Positions 25,030 to 36,550 of a stretch of DNA of 64,000 bases are shown piece by piece. Numbering within the stretch: position 1 is the first letter of the stretch; each line of letters starts with the position of its first letter. The translations under genes were made by a program, and so were the position numbers. This DNA is from Phoronis australis (taxonomy: Eukaryota > Phoronida > Phoronidae). The notes beneath the pieces are model-generated. The model was given only the letters and a program-made list of their open reading frames with translations. It did not search any database and had not been told where the DNA came from. The stretch is taken from the NCBI GenBank assembly GCA_002633005.1, contig NMRA01000101.1, positions 1 to 64,000 of the forward strand. The letters run 5' to 3'.

Positions 25030-25057
25030 CTGATGATGTCTAATGAAAAGACGAAAC
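25030..25057 (+). ncRNA. Hammerhead-ribozyme-like core in the Penelope tail
   Basis: CTGATGA at 25030-25036, GTCT (25038-25041) able to pair with AGAC (25049-25052) as stem II, then GAAAC. These are the invariant core strands of a hammerhead ribozyme, a motif reported in Penelope-like elements. I could not settle stems I and III or the cleavage site, so activity is unproven. Confidence 0.5.
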
Positions 25058-25522
25058 GTTGAATTGAACATGAACTTTTTTATTTGTGCGGCGATCGTCC
25101 GGTTTTTAATGAATGACTAGTAGTAGTACTTACCGTACCGAGAGGGGTTTTACATTGAACAGTTTGTCATGCCCCGTTGTACCTGCCACCTGATCCCCCA
25201 TGTATACGCCAGTGCTTACAACTCGCAATTTGCTCGTAATTGGTGGAAGTGTTTTCATATTATATCTCACTTATGACATCGTCAATCGTTGCCAGCACAT
25301 ATGGCCTTAAGCAAGGATGTGTAATCTGATTAAGGAAGAAGTTCAGATAACACTTGATGAGTAAAAGTGTTATTTTTGGCAAATAAAGTGGAAATACTAA
25401 TTTTATTTTTAAACATGCAATTTAATGAATATTAGTTTTTCATTGGTATTCTACATGTGATGTCATCAGGTCTAAATATTGATGACAATATGACAAAAGT
25501 TACAGAACACAACTCTCTGAAG

Positions 25523-25787
25523 CTCTGTTGACAGGTTTCGAATACTCTCATAGAGATGATTAGACTTTTCTGGCTTACGATATTTTTGCCTTCCTTTGCT
25601 CAGTACAGACCCACATCATAACAATACGCCAATGTATGTAAAGACAGACAAAAGTGGCCCAGTGAAATAATACTGTCCATACCACTTGCTTTGGCACAAT
25701 AGCTTACAAACCACTGCCCAGCATTCCAACTATAGTGTCGTAGACATCGTAATCGTTTGCATCTACTTCGCAATAGTGATTGGTGTT
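25523..25787. repeat. Direct repeat H1 flanking a Penelope fragment
   Basis: About 265 bp, nearly identical to 26401-26665, starting ctctgttgac and ending gattggtgtt. Together they bracket a partial Penelope copy. Confidence 0.9.
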
Positions 25788-26403
25788 TACCTTTTCTAGA
25801 TGTTTTGGTTAAACGTGAAAATAGCACCGTTGTTACATCTGTGTATCTTAAATTTGATAGTTTTGTGCCTATCCAGTACAAGAGAGGTCTATTCAATTGC
25901 TTGTTACACCGTGCCTGGAGAATCTACTCTACCAATTTAAATTTTGATAGTGACGTAGCTATGATTTTCCTCTTACTGCGTGCCAATGGTTACCCTCTGA
26001 ATTTTCTGAATAGCTGTAAAATTCACTTTCTTTCAAAAATGAATGAGGCAGATAAGGTGGACGTTATTGGACCCGAGAAAAAAAAGTTTTCTTTTCTCTT
26101 GGTTACACCGGGCCAATTAGTATAAAATTGAAACGTCAATTATCTCGCCTTATTCATTGCATAGACCCAGGAGTTGAACTGATAGTTGTTTTCAAACCCC
26201 TTCGTAAGCTTTCCAATATGCTGTGTAAACTGAAGGCACCCATCCCTTTATTGAACGAGAGCAATGTTGTGAATAAGATTGAATGTGACAACTGTAAGGA
26301 ATTCTTTATAGGACTCACACAGAGACGCCTCTGTGACAGGTTGAAAGAACATCACACCTCAGAGAAAAGTAACATATATAGGCATTTTATTAGCTACAAT
26401 CTC
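25788..26403 (+). pseudogene. Recent partial copy of the Penelope ORF
   Basis: Repeats 24170-24785 with only about five differences, including loss of one A in the poly-A run after EKKK that breaks the frame. It carries the same 27-bp deletion as copy 1. It starts within the RT domain and stops inside the GIY-YIG domain, with no RT active site and no tail. Confidence 0.93.
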
Positions 26404-26665
26404 TGTTGACAGGTTTTGAATACTCTCATAGAGATGATTAGACTTTTCTGGCTTACGATATTTTTGCCTTCCTCTGCTCAGTACAGACCCACATCATAAC
26501 AATACGCCAATGTATGTAAAGACAGATAAAAGTGGCCCAGTGAAATAATACTGTCCATACCACTTGCTTTGGCACAATAGCTTACAAACCACTGCCCAGC
26601 ATTCCAACTATAGTGTCGTAGACATCGTAATCGTTTGCATCTACTTCGCAATAGTGATTGGTGTT
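26401..26665. repeat. Direct repeat H2 flanking a Penelope fragment
   Basis: Second copy of the 265-bp sequence at 25523-25787, differing at only a few positions (for example aggttttg versus aggtttcg). Confidence 0.9.
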
Positions 26666-27345
26666 GGCATTTTTGTAAGTATGGCAATCTGTGGGGTGGT
26701 ACATTTTCCGTCTTTGCTTAAAGCAACATTAAATTCATAGTTTTTGTGAAAAAACAAGTTTTAATTTTGGCCATTTGTCGTAATAAACTTGGTCTTTAAT
26801 GGCTCCTAACCCAGTTTAGAAGTGATACCTGGGTTCGTAAAGAACTGAAAATTCATTATTTTTTCATCGACAGTAAGGTGACCCGATATTTTATGAGCCT
26901 GCTCTTAAGAAATAGCAAACTGTCAGAATTTTTTCAATGACCTGCATTAAGGCACAACGTGATTCGAGTCCTATTTTATAACGGATAGTGTCCTAAATCA
27001 AAACTTGTTTTTGGCAGAAAGCACGACGGGTTAAATCCCGCTTCAATCCGAAAAGGCTCAATCTATTAATACCGCTATTTATCGTAATCTATTTTGCCCG
27101 GTGTACACCACGAGCTTTGCTGCAGAGTAAAACAAGATGAGGATTGAGAATAATGTAATTTATTATGACATAAGTAGAAGAACTAAATAAGAATATGCAA
27201 GACGGGCATGGAAAAACGCCATAATTACCAAGTATGGGAATATTGCGCTATATACAAGCCCGCGTTCCTTCCAATTAAGAAGCGAACTTTGGATTCAGAT
27301 CACTTGCCGCCATGATAATCGGTCTCAAGCGGGCATGCGTTCAGT
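26666..27345. other. Unassigned AT-rich sequence
   Basis: Nothing recognisable in either strand. Confidence 0.4.
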
Positions 27346-27347
27346 AG

Positions 27348-27453
27348 ACGCTAGGACCTAGCTAAAACGTAGTCAAAGTCACGTGTTCTCATTTAAAATG
27401 CACAGCAATATCTCACATAATCTCGCGAAGTCTTGCTTTTAGCGAGGTCCTAG
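27348..27453. mobile_element. Short MITE with CGCTAGGACCT inverted ends, copy 1
   Basis: Left end cgctaggacctagct and right end agcgaggtcctagcg are inverted repeats. The body (aagtcacgtgttct...cttgcttttagc) recurs at 36448-36545. Confidence 0.75.
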
Positions 27454-28216
27454 CGTTAGTGAACGGGAGGCTGTTCTTTACCCAGACGGAGTGATTCATC
27501 TCCCGAAGAATCGACAATTGACCTATCGCAAGCTCCGCCCCTATGCGAAAAGTCACGTGATACCCGACATTCGAACGAGATGTCAGAGGCAAATACACTG
27601 TCGCTAAACGACGTTCCTGGTGGAATCGATGAGTGTTTTTGCACTATTTGAAAACGCTTCGACAGAGACAAGAGGCGATGCTTTTCAACAGAGAATCGTA
27701 CGTTCATGATATGGGAATTTGTAAAGGTGACGATGCGAAAATGGCTCGAGGAGCCAGCGAAAATGCGAAGTACCCCTCTGCCTCAGGGCCACCTTCACCT
27801 AGCAAATGACAAGGCCACTGATACGATATGTTCATATAAAGCTGGGTATGTACCTTCAAGTTGAATTATCTGTACGATTCCATAGATTTCATGATCTTTC
27901 TAATAAAATCAGTAAAGATTCACCGATATTTTTATTCCGTCGTCTGCTAAATTTCGCCAAGTAAAAAGTAGGTCACAACTGGTGGGACTCCCGGAGTAAA
28001 ATAGGTCATAGATTACAGACAACACATGCACTATAGTCTCTGACTAGGTCGACTCGACAGCACTGTTTACGCTTTTCTAATCTTGTAACGAATTATTTTG
28101 ATCAAAAAATTCAGGTTCATAGCTCATGTACACATTCATCTCGTCCTAGGCAAACAGTTAGCTCCGGCGGGGTAGGTCTAGGGCTGTGTCTAAGTCAGTC
28201 AAGTTAATGTCTGGAA

Positions 28217-28546
28217 CTCAGTAGCGGATCTAGGATACCACAAGGGGGGTCCAACATGTTGCCTCGTGGAATTGGGCAAAGTGCAATTGTATGTACACAG
28301 GCGGCCCGAAAGTTGCAGGGGCCTGGGATGCAGACCTTTGGACCTTCTGTTCAGAAAATCTATCGGTGGACTAAAAAAAAAACAAGAACACGATTCCGCC
28401 GCGATCTGGGGTCTGAGCCCCCCTCATCCACTACCGGTCCTAGATACTGAACTCAATATTTCCTCACGCTTCACGCTCTTGCTGTTTCATTTTGCTTGCG
28501 GGGGTGGGGGCAGGGGTCCCAGCCCCCACCCCTTAAATCCGCCTAT
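28217..28546. repeat. Small interspersed element (AGTAGCGGATCTAGGATA end)
   Basis: Shares gcggcccgaaagttgc and ctaccggtcctag with an inverted copy at 40001-40190. The extra right part ends aaatccgcctatgg. Non-autonomous; ORFs are incidental. Confidence 0.7.
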
Positions 28547-28549
28547 GGA

Positions 28550-31400
28550 ATTGTCCGTTTGCACCATTAAGACATTTAAATTAGGCCTACCTTCTTACGA
28601 ACTTGGCATTTTTTTGTAGTTTCATTCCATAAAGGTAGCTTTCATTTAATTTTGAAGGTAGCATAATTACTAAGTCGTGGTATGGTTACAACTTGAAAGA
28701 TTACAAGCCTGGTGTGGTAGCTGCAAAAATAGGGTATTTACAAAAATAACTCAAATTCTTTTTTAAAGCTTCATAAATCTAAATATCATGTCTGAACAAT
28801 TTCAAAATGAGCTCTGTCTAACTCTACAGACATAATGTATACTAGAGGTACACGTCAAAAAGTAATTCAACAGNAAAAAAAATAAAATAAAAATGTCCTT
28901 GAAAACAACAATTTCCGGGGACTATACCGCTAGAGTGCTGAGATCCAGCAGGTGTCGAGACAAAGGCGGCCAGACGTAGGAAACTCGGGAATCACAATCT
29001 GAGATAGCCCTTCACCATATAGCCACCAAGCTGAAAAGTGCGTATCTTGGAACTAATATATTTGTGTTTATTATAGCCTTCGAGTTATCAAGCAACATCG
29101 CTAAGTTCAGCTGCTCGTGTGGCCGTAGGACCTACAGTTTGATCCATAGTTTACGCTTTTCAACATCAGTTTTCGGCTTAGGACATGCCAAAAAATGACG
29201 GGATATTATTCTGGAGCAGCATAACGGCTGTCGGTGCTACACACGCCATATCAACACCGTTTCCCCATTCTTAGCGGACAATTTCTTGAGCTATAGACTA
29301 AAGTGGGTTTTACTCGACTACGTGTGGTTTGTCGGGTATAATGGCGGCTTGGAAACGCAGACGAAGGTGTGCCAAGAATGCTTTGTTCTGATTGGTCAAT
29401 TAAGCCGTCCGTCATAATCTTGGCGATAGATCAATTCTTGTCAAAGCCACGCGCGGCGAAAAAAAAACGTACGCTGTTGAGCCTGGTCGGTCAGATCTAA
29501 GCCTCGACCTCATCTCCAGTCTGAGTGCCGGAGGAGCAACTTGAGACACATTTCATAGTGGTAGGCCTAAGTTGTTTTTATATAAAGTTGTACTATGGAA
29601 GGGGTGTCTATAGTCGCCGTCGTAACTGAAAAGAAAATACAACGATTCGAATTGCATGTGAAGTTTGGCAAACTATACTTAACTGAGATAATCGCGTTGT
29701 TTTTCTACGTTTCATTACCACGACTTCACGGCAAGTTTAGACATTAATTCTTACGCCAGAAGACTGCTCCTCTAGTTTCAACAAGGGCTGTCGTGAGCTG
29801 GAAACTTGTGTTCGAACTACTGTGACAGTTTCTGTATAGCAAAAGTGAAAGAACAGTTGTAAAACTCTCCATCACACTTCCATTTCAGGCAATGTGCCGG
29901 GCAACACGAGGTAAAGTGAGTGGTTATTTTTTGGCAGGCCGAGCAATGAACTTCATCCCGGTATGTTTTAGGTTCACATGTTGCCGCCGTTTTTGGCACT
30001 AGTCGGATACCATGGACCCTGATTTAGAATCAGTGTCATCGTCAAAACAACATGGCCGTTATTCAGTGATTGCCCGGTTCTCTAAATGAGGGCCCATTAT
30101 ATCCAACTAGTGCCTTGCTTCCGTCTAATAAAAATATCTTCGATTGCTACAATGACATACTTTGAAAAATTAAATTTTATTCATCATTTCAAAATGTATA
30201 GAAATGTGTGCAGATAGTGTGATGATTTTCACGATCCATCAGACGTGGGCAGTGGATTAACGTATTTGAATCCTGAAGCACTGAACTATGAGGGCCCTCT
30301 CACCTCAATGGAAAGTTGCACAAGATTTGAGCTTTCCCTGCCTGTGCGCGTTCTGCCGAGTCACCGAAACTTCTAATCACTGACTAGCTCCGGTCTTCAC
30401 GACTGAGTTTTGCCGGCTCCCTACCCAGTCATCACGATCGCAAAGTTTCGCTGCCTCCAATGTAGCACAGTTACCATTTTCCCTGTGAAAGACTGAAATG
30501 TTGTGAGCCCTGTTGCTAGAAGACGGTCCTCTGTTCTGTGTGGAGATCTTAAAGCTGTACCCTAGTCAAAGGGACAATAAACCATTGGAATCTTTGGTTT
30601 ATATCACTTGCCGTAATTTAATAGATCTTACACCGTCCTTTATTCAGATTATGTTTGAGACGAACTAACAGGTTGTTGCTAACTTAGACTAGGGCCATTA
30701 AGTTGTTTGTCCCGACGATTTAGGCCAGGTTTTTTTCCAATAACGTTGAAATTTTACTTCCTAAATTTAGTGTGAACATCGTGTAAAAATGACCCCTTTT
30801 ACAGGTTTCAGCCAGTCAGTGAAAAATATCGACCCCTCTCGCGTAAAAAACGGAAAATCTACCGAATGAAATTCATGGAAACTGCCACAGCTTCGACCTT
30901 TCAAAATTCATCCGCCACCGCAATTTTTTTCACTTCCCTTTACTAGCGGCGCGCGGAGCACTGCCACCCTATCACCCCATACCAAGTGTTTTGTTTGGTT
31001 GGTAAAATTCAAAATTGCTGGATAACGCCCCTCCCGTTCTGCACACTTTCAATTATCAAGCCTGTGTGCAACAACAGTTGGGCCATTTTTTTATAAGTTG
31101 AAAATTTTAAACTTTTAATCCGTAGAAAAAGCGATCTTGAGTAAATTTTCAACGTTGAAAAACGATCGCTGGGGTAATTTATTCAGAGGCTCAAAGTTTA
31201 ATGGTACACCAATGGGTAGCACAATTTATTTTGACACTGGACTCAAGAAAGTTGATTGCATGATATTAAGCACGGCTAAAACTTAAAAGATCGAAAAAAT
31301 ACAAAATGCTTAGTTTTGTTTAAAGATATTTTGGCGAAGTGAATAAATACTGTCTCAAAACATAACTCTTATAATACATTATTTTTGGTCGGTGCATCTC
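28550..31400. other. Intergenic sequence upstream of the SLC5-like locus
   Basis: No gene recognised and no SLC5 first exon found. A 60-codon Cys-rich frame on the minus strand (29999-29817, CSACQK...CCPAHCLKWKC) has no recognised family. One N lies at 28874. Confidence 0.4.
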
Positions 31401-31410
31401 TTTTTGTCAG

Positions 31411-31545
31411 CAACATCGCAACTTCATTGATTTGTCTGGTTCAGGCACCGCAGGTGGTATTGGTGTCGGTGCTTGGGAATTCAACGCCATTCTTCTTCTG
31501 CAGCTTCTAGGCTGGGTCCTCATTCCTGTGTCTATAGCATGCGGG
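31411..31545 (+). pseudogene. SLC5-like exon a, frameshifted at its start
   Basis: Acceptor-like tttttgtcag, then a start compatible with SNI, after which the frame must shift by one base to read NFIDLSGSGTAGGIGVGAWE, the SLC5 glycine-rich TM2-3 block. The frame then stays open to LGWVLIPVSIACG before a ggtaag donor. Relatives read SNIGSGHF..LAG.GAA, so one or four bases are missing near 31418. Confidence 0.85.
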
Positions 31546-31834
31546 GTAAGAAAACAACAGAAGATGGAACTGACTACGTATGCAAACACGCGAACAATTA
31601 CCTTATGGACATGAAATGTAGAATATAGGTAATATAATTACCGAGTCATTCACTGAAATCTGACAGCAGTTAAAAATCCAAAGATTTTAAAATCGGTCTT
31701 TGGTTCCCCATTTTGAGTTGATACAAAAAAACTTTTTAGGAACTCGACAATTCGCAATAATTCATGTAGGTGTAGGCAAAATCCAGCGACAGAACTTGAC
31801 TCTTTACTGCGCCACAAATGCTGAAAATAAATAC

Positions 31835-32135
31835 GGCCATGACTTTCTAAAATCGCCGCTCTGAGGTGGTGGCGTGTTACAACTATTGTTAAAATCTCTT
31901 TGTCTTTTTACACCGACCTGTTGTCTATGTACATTGTCACGACGTTTTAGTCGGTCTATTCTCCGGCCATCGCCAGGTGTACTGCATATCTGTGCTCGTT
32001 CTTCTAAGAACGCAGAAACACCTATGGTCGGAGGAATAGACCGACCAAAACGTCGTGACAATGTTAATAGACAAGAGGTCGGTGTAAATAGACCAAGAGG
32101 TTTTAATAATAGTTGTAAATACGGCCATTTCATTT
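31835..32135. repeat. Long imperfect palindrome in SLC5 intron 1
   Basis: Arms of about 110 bp: 31878-31960 (caactattgttaaaatctct ... gacgttttagtcggtctatt) pairs with 32030-32120 (aatagaccgaccaaaacgtc ... aataatagttg), flanked by tacggccat on both sides. A hairpin-type non-autonomous element ending about 60 bp before exon b. It accounts for the overlapping frames on both strands. Confidence 0.85.
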
Positions 32136-32193
32136 GTGCAAACGATAACAGAGAAAATGTAGCGTTGAGCATTGTCAATTTCGTTTCTTGCAG

Positions 32194-32298
32194 ACCGTTA
32201 CTATGCCACAATACCTGAGTAAACGTTTCGGTGGCGCCCGTCTTCAGGTCTACTTTGCCGTGTTATCCTTACTCCTCTACATTCTCACCAAGTGCTCC
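32194..32298 (+). pseudogene. SLC5-like exon b, intact, with a probable GC donor
   Basis: 105 nt, 35 codons, from a ttgcag acceptor: [14 protein letters not shown], then [17 protein letters not shown]. Using gcaagt at 32299 as a GC donor and the acceptor at 34687 gives KCS|VDLYTG, exactly the family pattern. The nearby GT at 32303 would put the next exon out of frame. Confidence 0.85.
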
Positions 32299-32800
32299 GC
32301 AAGTAAATAAACGAAAATAAGAATTGGTTTGACCAAATAACTGTCCTTAACTTGTTGTCACAATTTCCCTAATTTCCATCTACGTTTATTTCATGACGCA
32401 CGCAGCAACTTGATGGATTGTCGTCCTGCGCTCCACAGCCAGGAGATTTTGTATAAATGCGACACACATTTCGATGACATCTGCGCTATCCACTCAGTAG
32501 CAAATTTATTTTATGAATAAGTCGTTTGCCGCTGTTTTTTTTTTTCAAGTTCAGTTCCCCTAAACCAACTCATATACTGTTCACACGCATCAAATTTTCT
32601 TGATGAAATTTTTTTTTGTTGAAATAATCCTGCAAGCAAATGAGCGCTTATACTTTACAAACTAACGAATATGAATTTTCACGAGTGTGACTTAAAGAAA
32701 CCTTTTCAAGATCTTCCGGTAAGCCCAATAGGATTTTTTCAAACTAAATACAAAAACCGGACGATCGCCACACAAATAAAAAGTTCATGTTCAATCAATG

Positions 32801-32827
32801 TTTCGTCTATTCATTAGACATCATCAG
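32801..32827 (-). ncRNA. Hammerhead-like core in the tail of Penelope copy 2
   Basis: On the minus strand: CTGATGA, GTCT...AGAC stem II, GAAAC, the same arrangement as at 25030-25057, with loop differences that leave the pairing intact. Stems I and III are not resolved. Confidence 0.5.
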
Positions 32828-32937
32828 GATCATATTTTCAAAGGACAGCAAGTGCCAACATACAGCTCAGGTAACATCCATAAAGTTAGTGAGAGATACA
32901 GGGAATATAGTCAGTAGCTGGTCATCACCATAAGTGC

Positions 32938-33345
32938 CGTTTACACTTGAAAAGTTGACACTCATCAGCTGACACGGAACGAGTTGTTCCATTGTGTAAA
33001 CGGGACTGACACGGAGCAAATTGACACCGTGGTGACAAATTTTGCCACCCGTTTGTGCGGTAGAGCAATTTGCGCCAGAACATCTTGCGCCGTGTCAATT
33101 ATATGTCTAAACGCGAAACTGGGGCAAGGCGGAAAGGGTCATTTACTGCGCTTGCCTAATGACCTACTTACGGGTTCTTTGTCTCTGCAACTCTCGTCAT
33201 TTGTAAACCTACGCATGTGCAATCCAGTCTCTCCAGCCTGCAATTTCCGTTTTGCCATAGTTGTTGTTGTGTGTATACGGCCGCTTGACCCAGATCAATT
33301 TGCTCCGTGTTAGTTGCGCCGGGCCAAAAGTTTATGTCTAAACGG
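32938..33345. mobile_element. Small TIR element inside Penelope copy 2
   Basis: Ends resemble each other in inverted orientation (gtgccgtttacac... versus gtcccgtttagacataaac), with the motif cacggagcaaattga near both ends. No coding capacity is evident, so it is MITE-like. It lies exactly where the Penelope 3' region is inverted. Confidence 0.5.
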
Positions 33346-34687
33346 GACCAAAGAGTCATTGTCCATTCAAAACCAGCATGCTACCGATTCTCTGAATAAC
33401 ATGCAGAGTTCAGTGACCCTGTACAGTAATTCCTTATTAGGTTCTCTGCAGATAATACTTACTGAATTGGCTTGTTGCTAATACAATGCCTGTATATGTT
33501 GCTTTTCTCTGAGGTGTGATGTTCTTTCAGCCTGTCACAGAGGCGTCTCTGTGTGAGCCCAATATATAATTCCTTACAGTTGTCACATTCAACCTTATAA
33601 ACAACATTGGTCTTGTTCAATAACGGGATGTGTGATTTCAGTTTACACAACACATTGGAAAGTTTCCGAAGAGGTTTGAAAACAACCATCAGTTCAACGG
33701 CTGGGTCTATGCAATGATTAAGTCGAGATAATTGACTTTTCAATTTTATACTACTTTCTTTTTCTCGGGTTCAACAACAGCTATCTTATCCGCCTCATTC
33801 ATTTTTGAAAGGAAGTGCCTTTTACAGCTATTCAAAAAATTCAACGGGTAACCATTGGCACGCAATAACTGGAAAATCCTAGCAACGTCACTATCAAAAT
33901 TTAAATTGGTGGAACAAATTCTCCAGGCACGGTGTAACAAGCAATTGGCTAGACCTCTCTTGTATTGGATCGGCACAAAACTATCAAATTTAATATAAAG
34001 CCCAGAAGAACTGGGCTTACTATGCACAGATGTAACAACGGTGCTGTTCTCACGTTTCACCAAGACATCTAGAAAAGCTAAACACGACTCGTGCTCAGAT
34101 TCACTGGTGAAATTGATGGATGGATGCATATTCTTCATGTGATTGAAAAAGGTGTTGACTGACTTCTTGAATGAAAACACAACAAACGTATCGTCCACAT
34201 ACCTATAAAATTCTGATTTACAATCCGGTGGACAAATACCCAGAGCCTCAGTCCCGAAATTGCACATGAAAATATTAGCTAACACTGGTCCCAGGGATGA
34301 TCCCATGACCACTACGTCAATCTGATGATCAAAGTTATCATCAAACAGAAAATGGTTCTGTTTAACTGCGATCGTGAGTAACTTACGTAATTGGTTACGA
34401 GTCAATTTATGGACCTTGTCAGTATCAATATACAGTTTGCTAAGACAAAATTCAATGTAGTGAAGAGGCTGCAAGGGACGTTGTAGCGTAATCACCTCGC
34501 AAATTGAACTGTGGAGTCTGGCACTTCGATAACATCATTAGAATTCATGTACAGCTGTTGGGTTTAATAAGCGCTGAACCGTAAGCGAAATCTTTGCCCC
34601 AAACGGTTAAATTGGATCCGAACCCGTTAGGACCCCAGTCAAGGAGGATTCCATTATACTAAAAGGTACAGTCATCTAATATTACAG

Positions 34688-34870
34688 GTAGACCTCTACA
34701 CGGGCTGTTCATCCAACAGTCACTTGGTTAGGATCTCTACTTAAGTATTTTCATCCTTGTCGTCGTCACCGGTCTCCTCACCATTACTGTAGGTCTGACG
34801 GCAGTCATCTACACTGATACACTACAGGCTCTGTTGATGGTGGGAGGCGCCATTGTACTGATGATCATGA
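34688..34870 (+). pseudogene. SLC5-like exon c, with frameshift and in-frame stop
   Basis: Reads VDLYTG, loses one base near 34703, then LFIQQSLG-stop-DLYLSIF, VTGLLTIT and [17 protein letters not shown]. The stop is TAG at 34729-34731. Length is 183 nt where the flanking phases need 181 or 184. Donor gtgagt at 34871. Confidence 0.88.
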
Positions 34871-35308
34871 GTGAGTGTGGTTATTAATTAAAATAACTAA
34901 TCAGATATGTTCTTGTTTAATTACCGTCAGTTTGTCACCACTATGTGTATCGAAGAAACTTCAAGATATTAGGACAATGCACTGAACATGCTTACTGCCA
35001 TAGCCGCAGGAGCTGTGGGAGCCGCGAAGCAGTCATCCCTGGATTCGGCCAGAAATGGTGAAAAATACGGGCTAGTTAAGACTAAATGAGGCACATTAAG
35101 GAACCATCCGTGTCATTTACCCTCAAGCATAAAATGTCAAAGCCAAAAGACGCTTATGCTCCATCTTTAAGAAACATGAAAATGGTCAAGAATTGAAAAT
35201 TCGAGAAAATTTACCGTAGTAGGCTCTTCCTTGTGACTATATTTGCAATGTAGAGGGAACGATAGTGTTCTATCACCGAAGTAGTGACTGTCATCATGTA
35301 TTGTCCAG

Positions 35309-35391
35309 GTTTCATCGACCTCGGTGGTTATAACGAGCTCATATACAAGTACCCCCTGGCGACACACAATGTGACGACGCCAAACCCTAAT
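35309..35391 (+). pseudogene. SLC5-like exon d (extracellular loop), end unclear
   Basis: After a tgtccag acceptor, in phase with exon c, reads SFIDLGGYNELIYKYPLATH then NVTTPNPN and TAA at 35392-35394. Matches the VGGY..L..KY..AIPN.T segment of SLC5 proteins. No convincing donor precedes the stop; a gt at 35371 is possible. Confidence 0.75.
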
Positions 35392-35737
35392 TAATCTGTT
35401 GATTATGCTAGCAAAAAATTACATATTTAGCCAAAAGTTTGTTAAAAAATCTCAAAATGTTCATAAACTTCTAAATTATTAAATTACATCCTGAAGAAAA
35501 TAAGGTACTTGTTGACTCGTGATTTAATGTTATTCTTTCTAAATGATGTATACTGTATTGCTTTATGTGGCATGTAATTATCATGGTAGAGCAAAATAAA
35601 AATATGAAAAAAGAGACATGATTAAAAGACACACGATATTTCGAAAAATATTAATTTGCTTACTGGTGTTGGACGAATTTCATCAACGAAAATGCTCTTG
35701 CAACCATTTTGTGATTGACGTGAGACATATATTGCAG

Positions 35738-35845
35738 ATGAAGTGGCCTGTGTGGACCCAGACATCTGTTACGAGACATGCCAGAGCTATACCGGATGTA
35801 CTAATATCGCCTACCCAAAACTGGTTCTTGGCATCATGCCTTCTG
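35738..35845 (+). pseudogene. SLC5-like exon e (Cys-rich loop), intact
   Basis: 108 nt between attgcag and gtgagt: DEVACVDPDICYETC, then GCTNIAYPKLVLGIMPSG, a close match to the conserved DEVACV.P..C...C....GCSNIAYP.LV..LMP of SGLT/SMIT proteins, with all four cysteines kept. Confidence 0.93.
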
Positions 35846-36447
35846 GTGAGTAAACCCAACCATGAGTGTCGGGACATAAGTGAGGGTATTATTTTGCAGT
35901 ATTCCATGTTTGCAATGACCCTTTGGAAAGTTGTTGTAGCTATTTAGTCGCAGGACTCCGTGATTGCGAACTTGATGCTGTTTCTTTTGGGAATGAAACA
36001 TTTCACTGAAACTACCATGAATTAATTGACCGTAGTCCATATTTACAGAAAATGTATATCTTCAACAAACCCCTTTGACAAATTGTACGCCGCTGAAAAT
36101 CTAGAACACTACATCCTTAGCCACGTGATACTGTCAAAAAGTAGTTGGTCGATACTTCCTTTTATAAGTAGTTTCCAATGGCGTTTTTTTTTGTATAAAA
36201 CGTGTCGACCTTTCTGGTTTCCCTAACCTTTGACCCCTTAGTGCCCTCCATTGAATTGAAGAGTCGACGTGTCGGTAACACGGCTGGTTATTTTGCCCTC
36301 AGTCAGGTTTTTTCTCGGGTGGATGTTTTTACTTCGTCCGTGGTATCGTCTCGTGTTGGTAAAAGAAGTCGGCGACAACCGGGGTTTAGTGGTGTCGCAA
36401 ATAGTTTTTCTTCACTTGTAATTGACCAGGCGTGTGTTCAGTCGGTA

Positions 36448-36550
36448 ACGCTAGGACCTAGCTAAAACCTAATCAAAGTCACGTGTTCTGATTTAAAATA
36501 CATGGTAATGTCTCACGTAATCTCGCTAAGTCTTGCTTTTTAGCCGCTAC
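36448..36550. mobile_element. Short MITE with CGCTAGGACCT end, copy 2 (SLC5 intron)
   Basis: Same body and left end as 27348-27453, with the right end degraded (ttttagccgct). Lies between SLC5-like exons e and f. Confidence 0.75.

Larger units (their letters stand above)
23393..25115 (+). mobile_element. Penelope-like element, copy 1, with 3' tail
   Basis: The ORF is followed by a roughly 190-bp tail shared with the inverted copy at 32.75 kb, ending near gatcgtccggtttttaatg. The tail holds a hammerhead-like core (25030-25057). The 5' boundary is not clear; no pseudo-LTR was seen upstream. Confidence 0.85.
32753..34500 (-). mobile_element. Penelope-like element, copy 2, truncated and rearranged, in an SLC5 intron
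   Basis: Minus-strand copy. RT part 34495-33746 (VVMGSSLGPVLANIFM, YVDD) and GIY-YIG part 33743-33459 (VYKVECDNCKELYIGLTQRR) are offset by a frameshift at about 33744. It keeps the HSKPSSSGLY segment missing from copy 1. The 5' end is lost in the CSLFTNVP region. The 3' part is scrambled: the stretch 33346-33424 (SLSIQNQHATDSLNN region) is inverted, and an insertion of about 400 bp separates it from the tail at 32753-32937. Confidence 0.9.

Noticed and set aside
31804-32218. Overlapping frames of 63-135 codons on both strands
   Set aside because: Produced by the palindromic element at 31835-32135; similar on both strands by symmetry, with no protein family.
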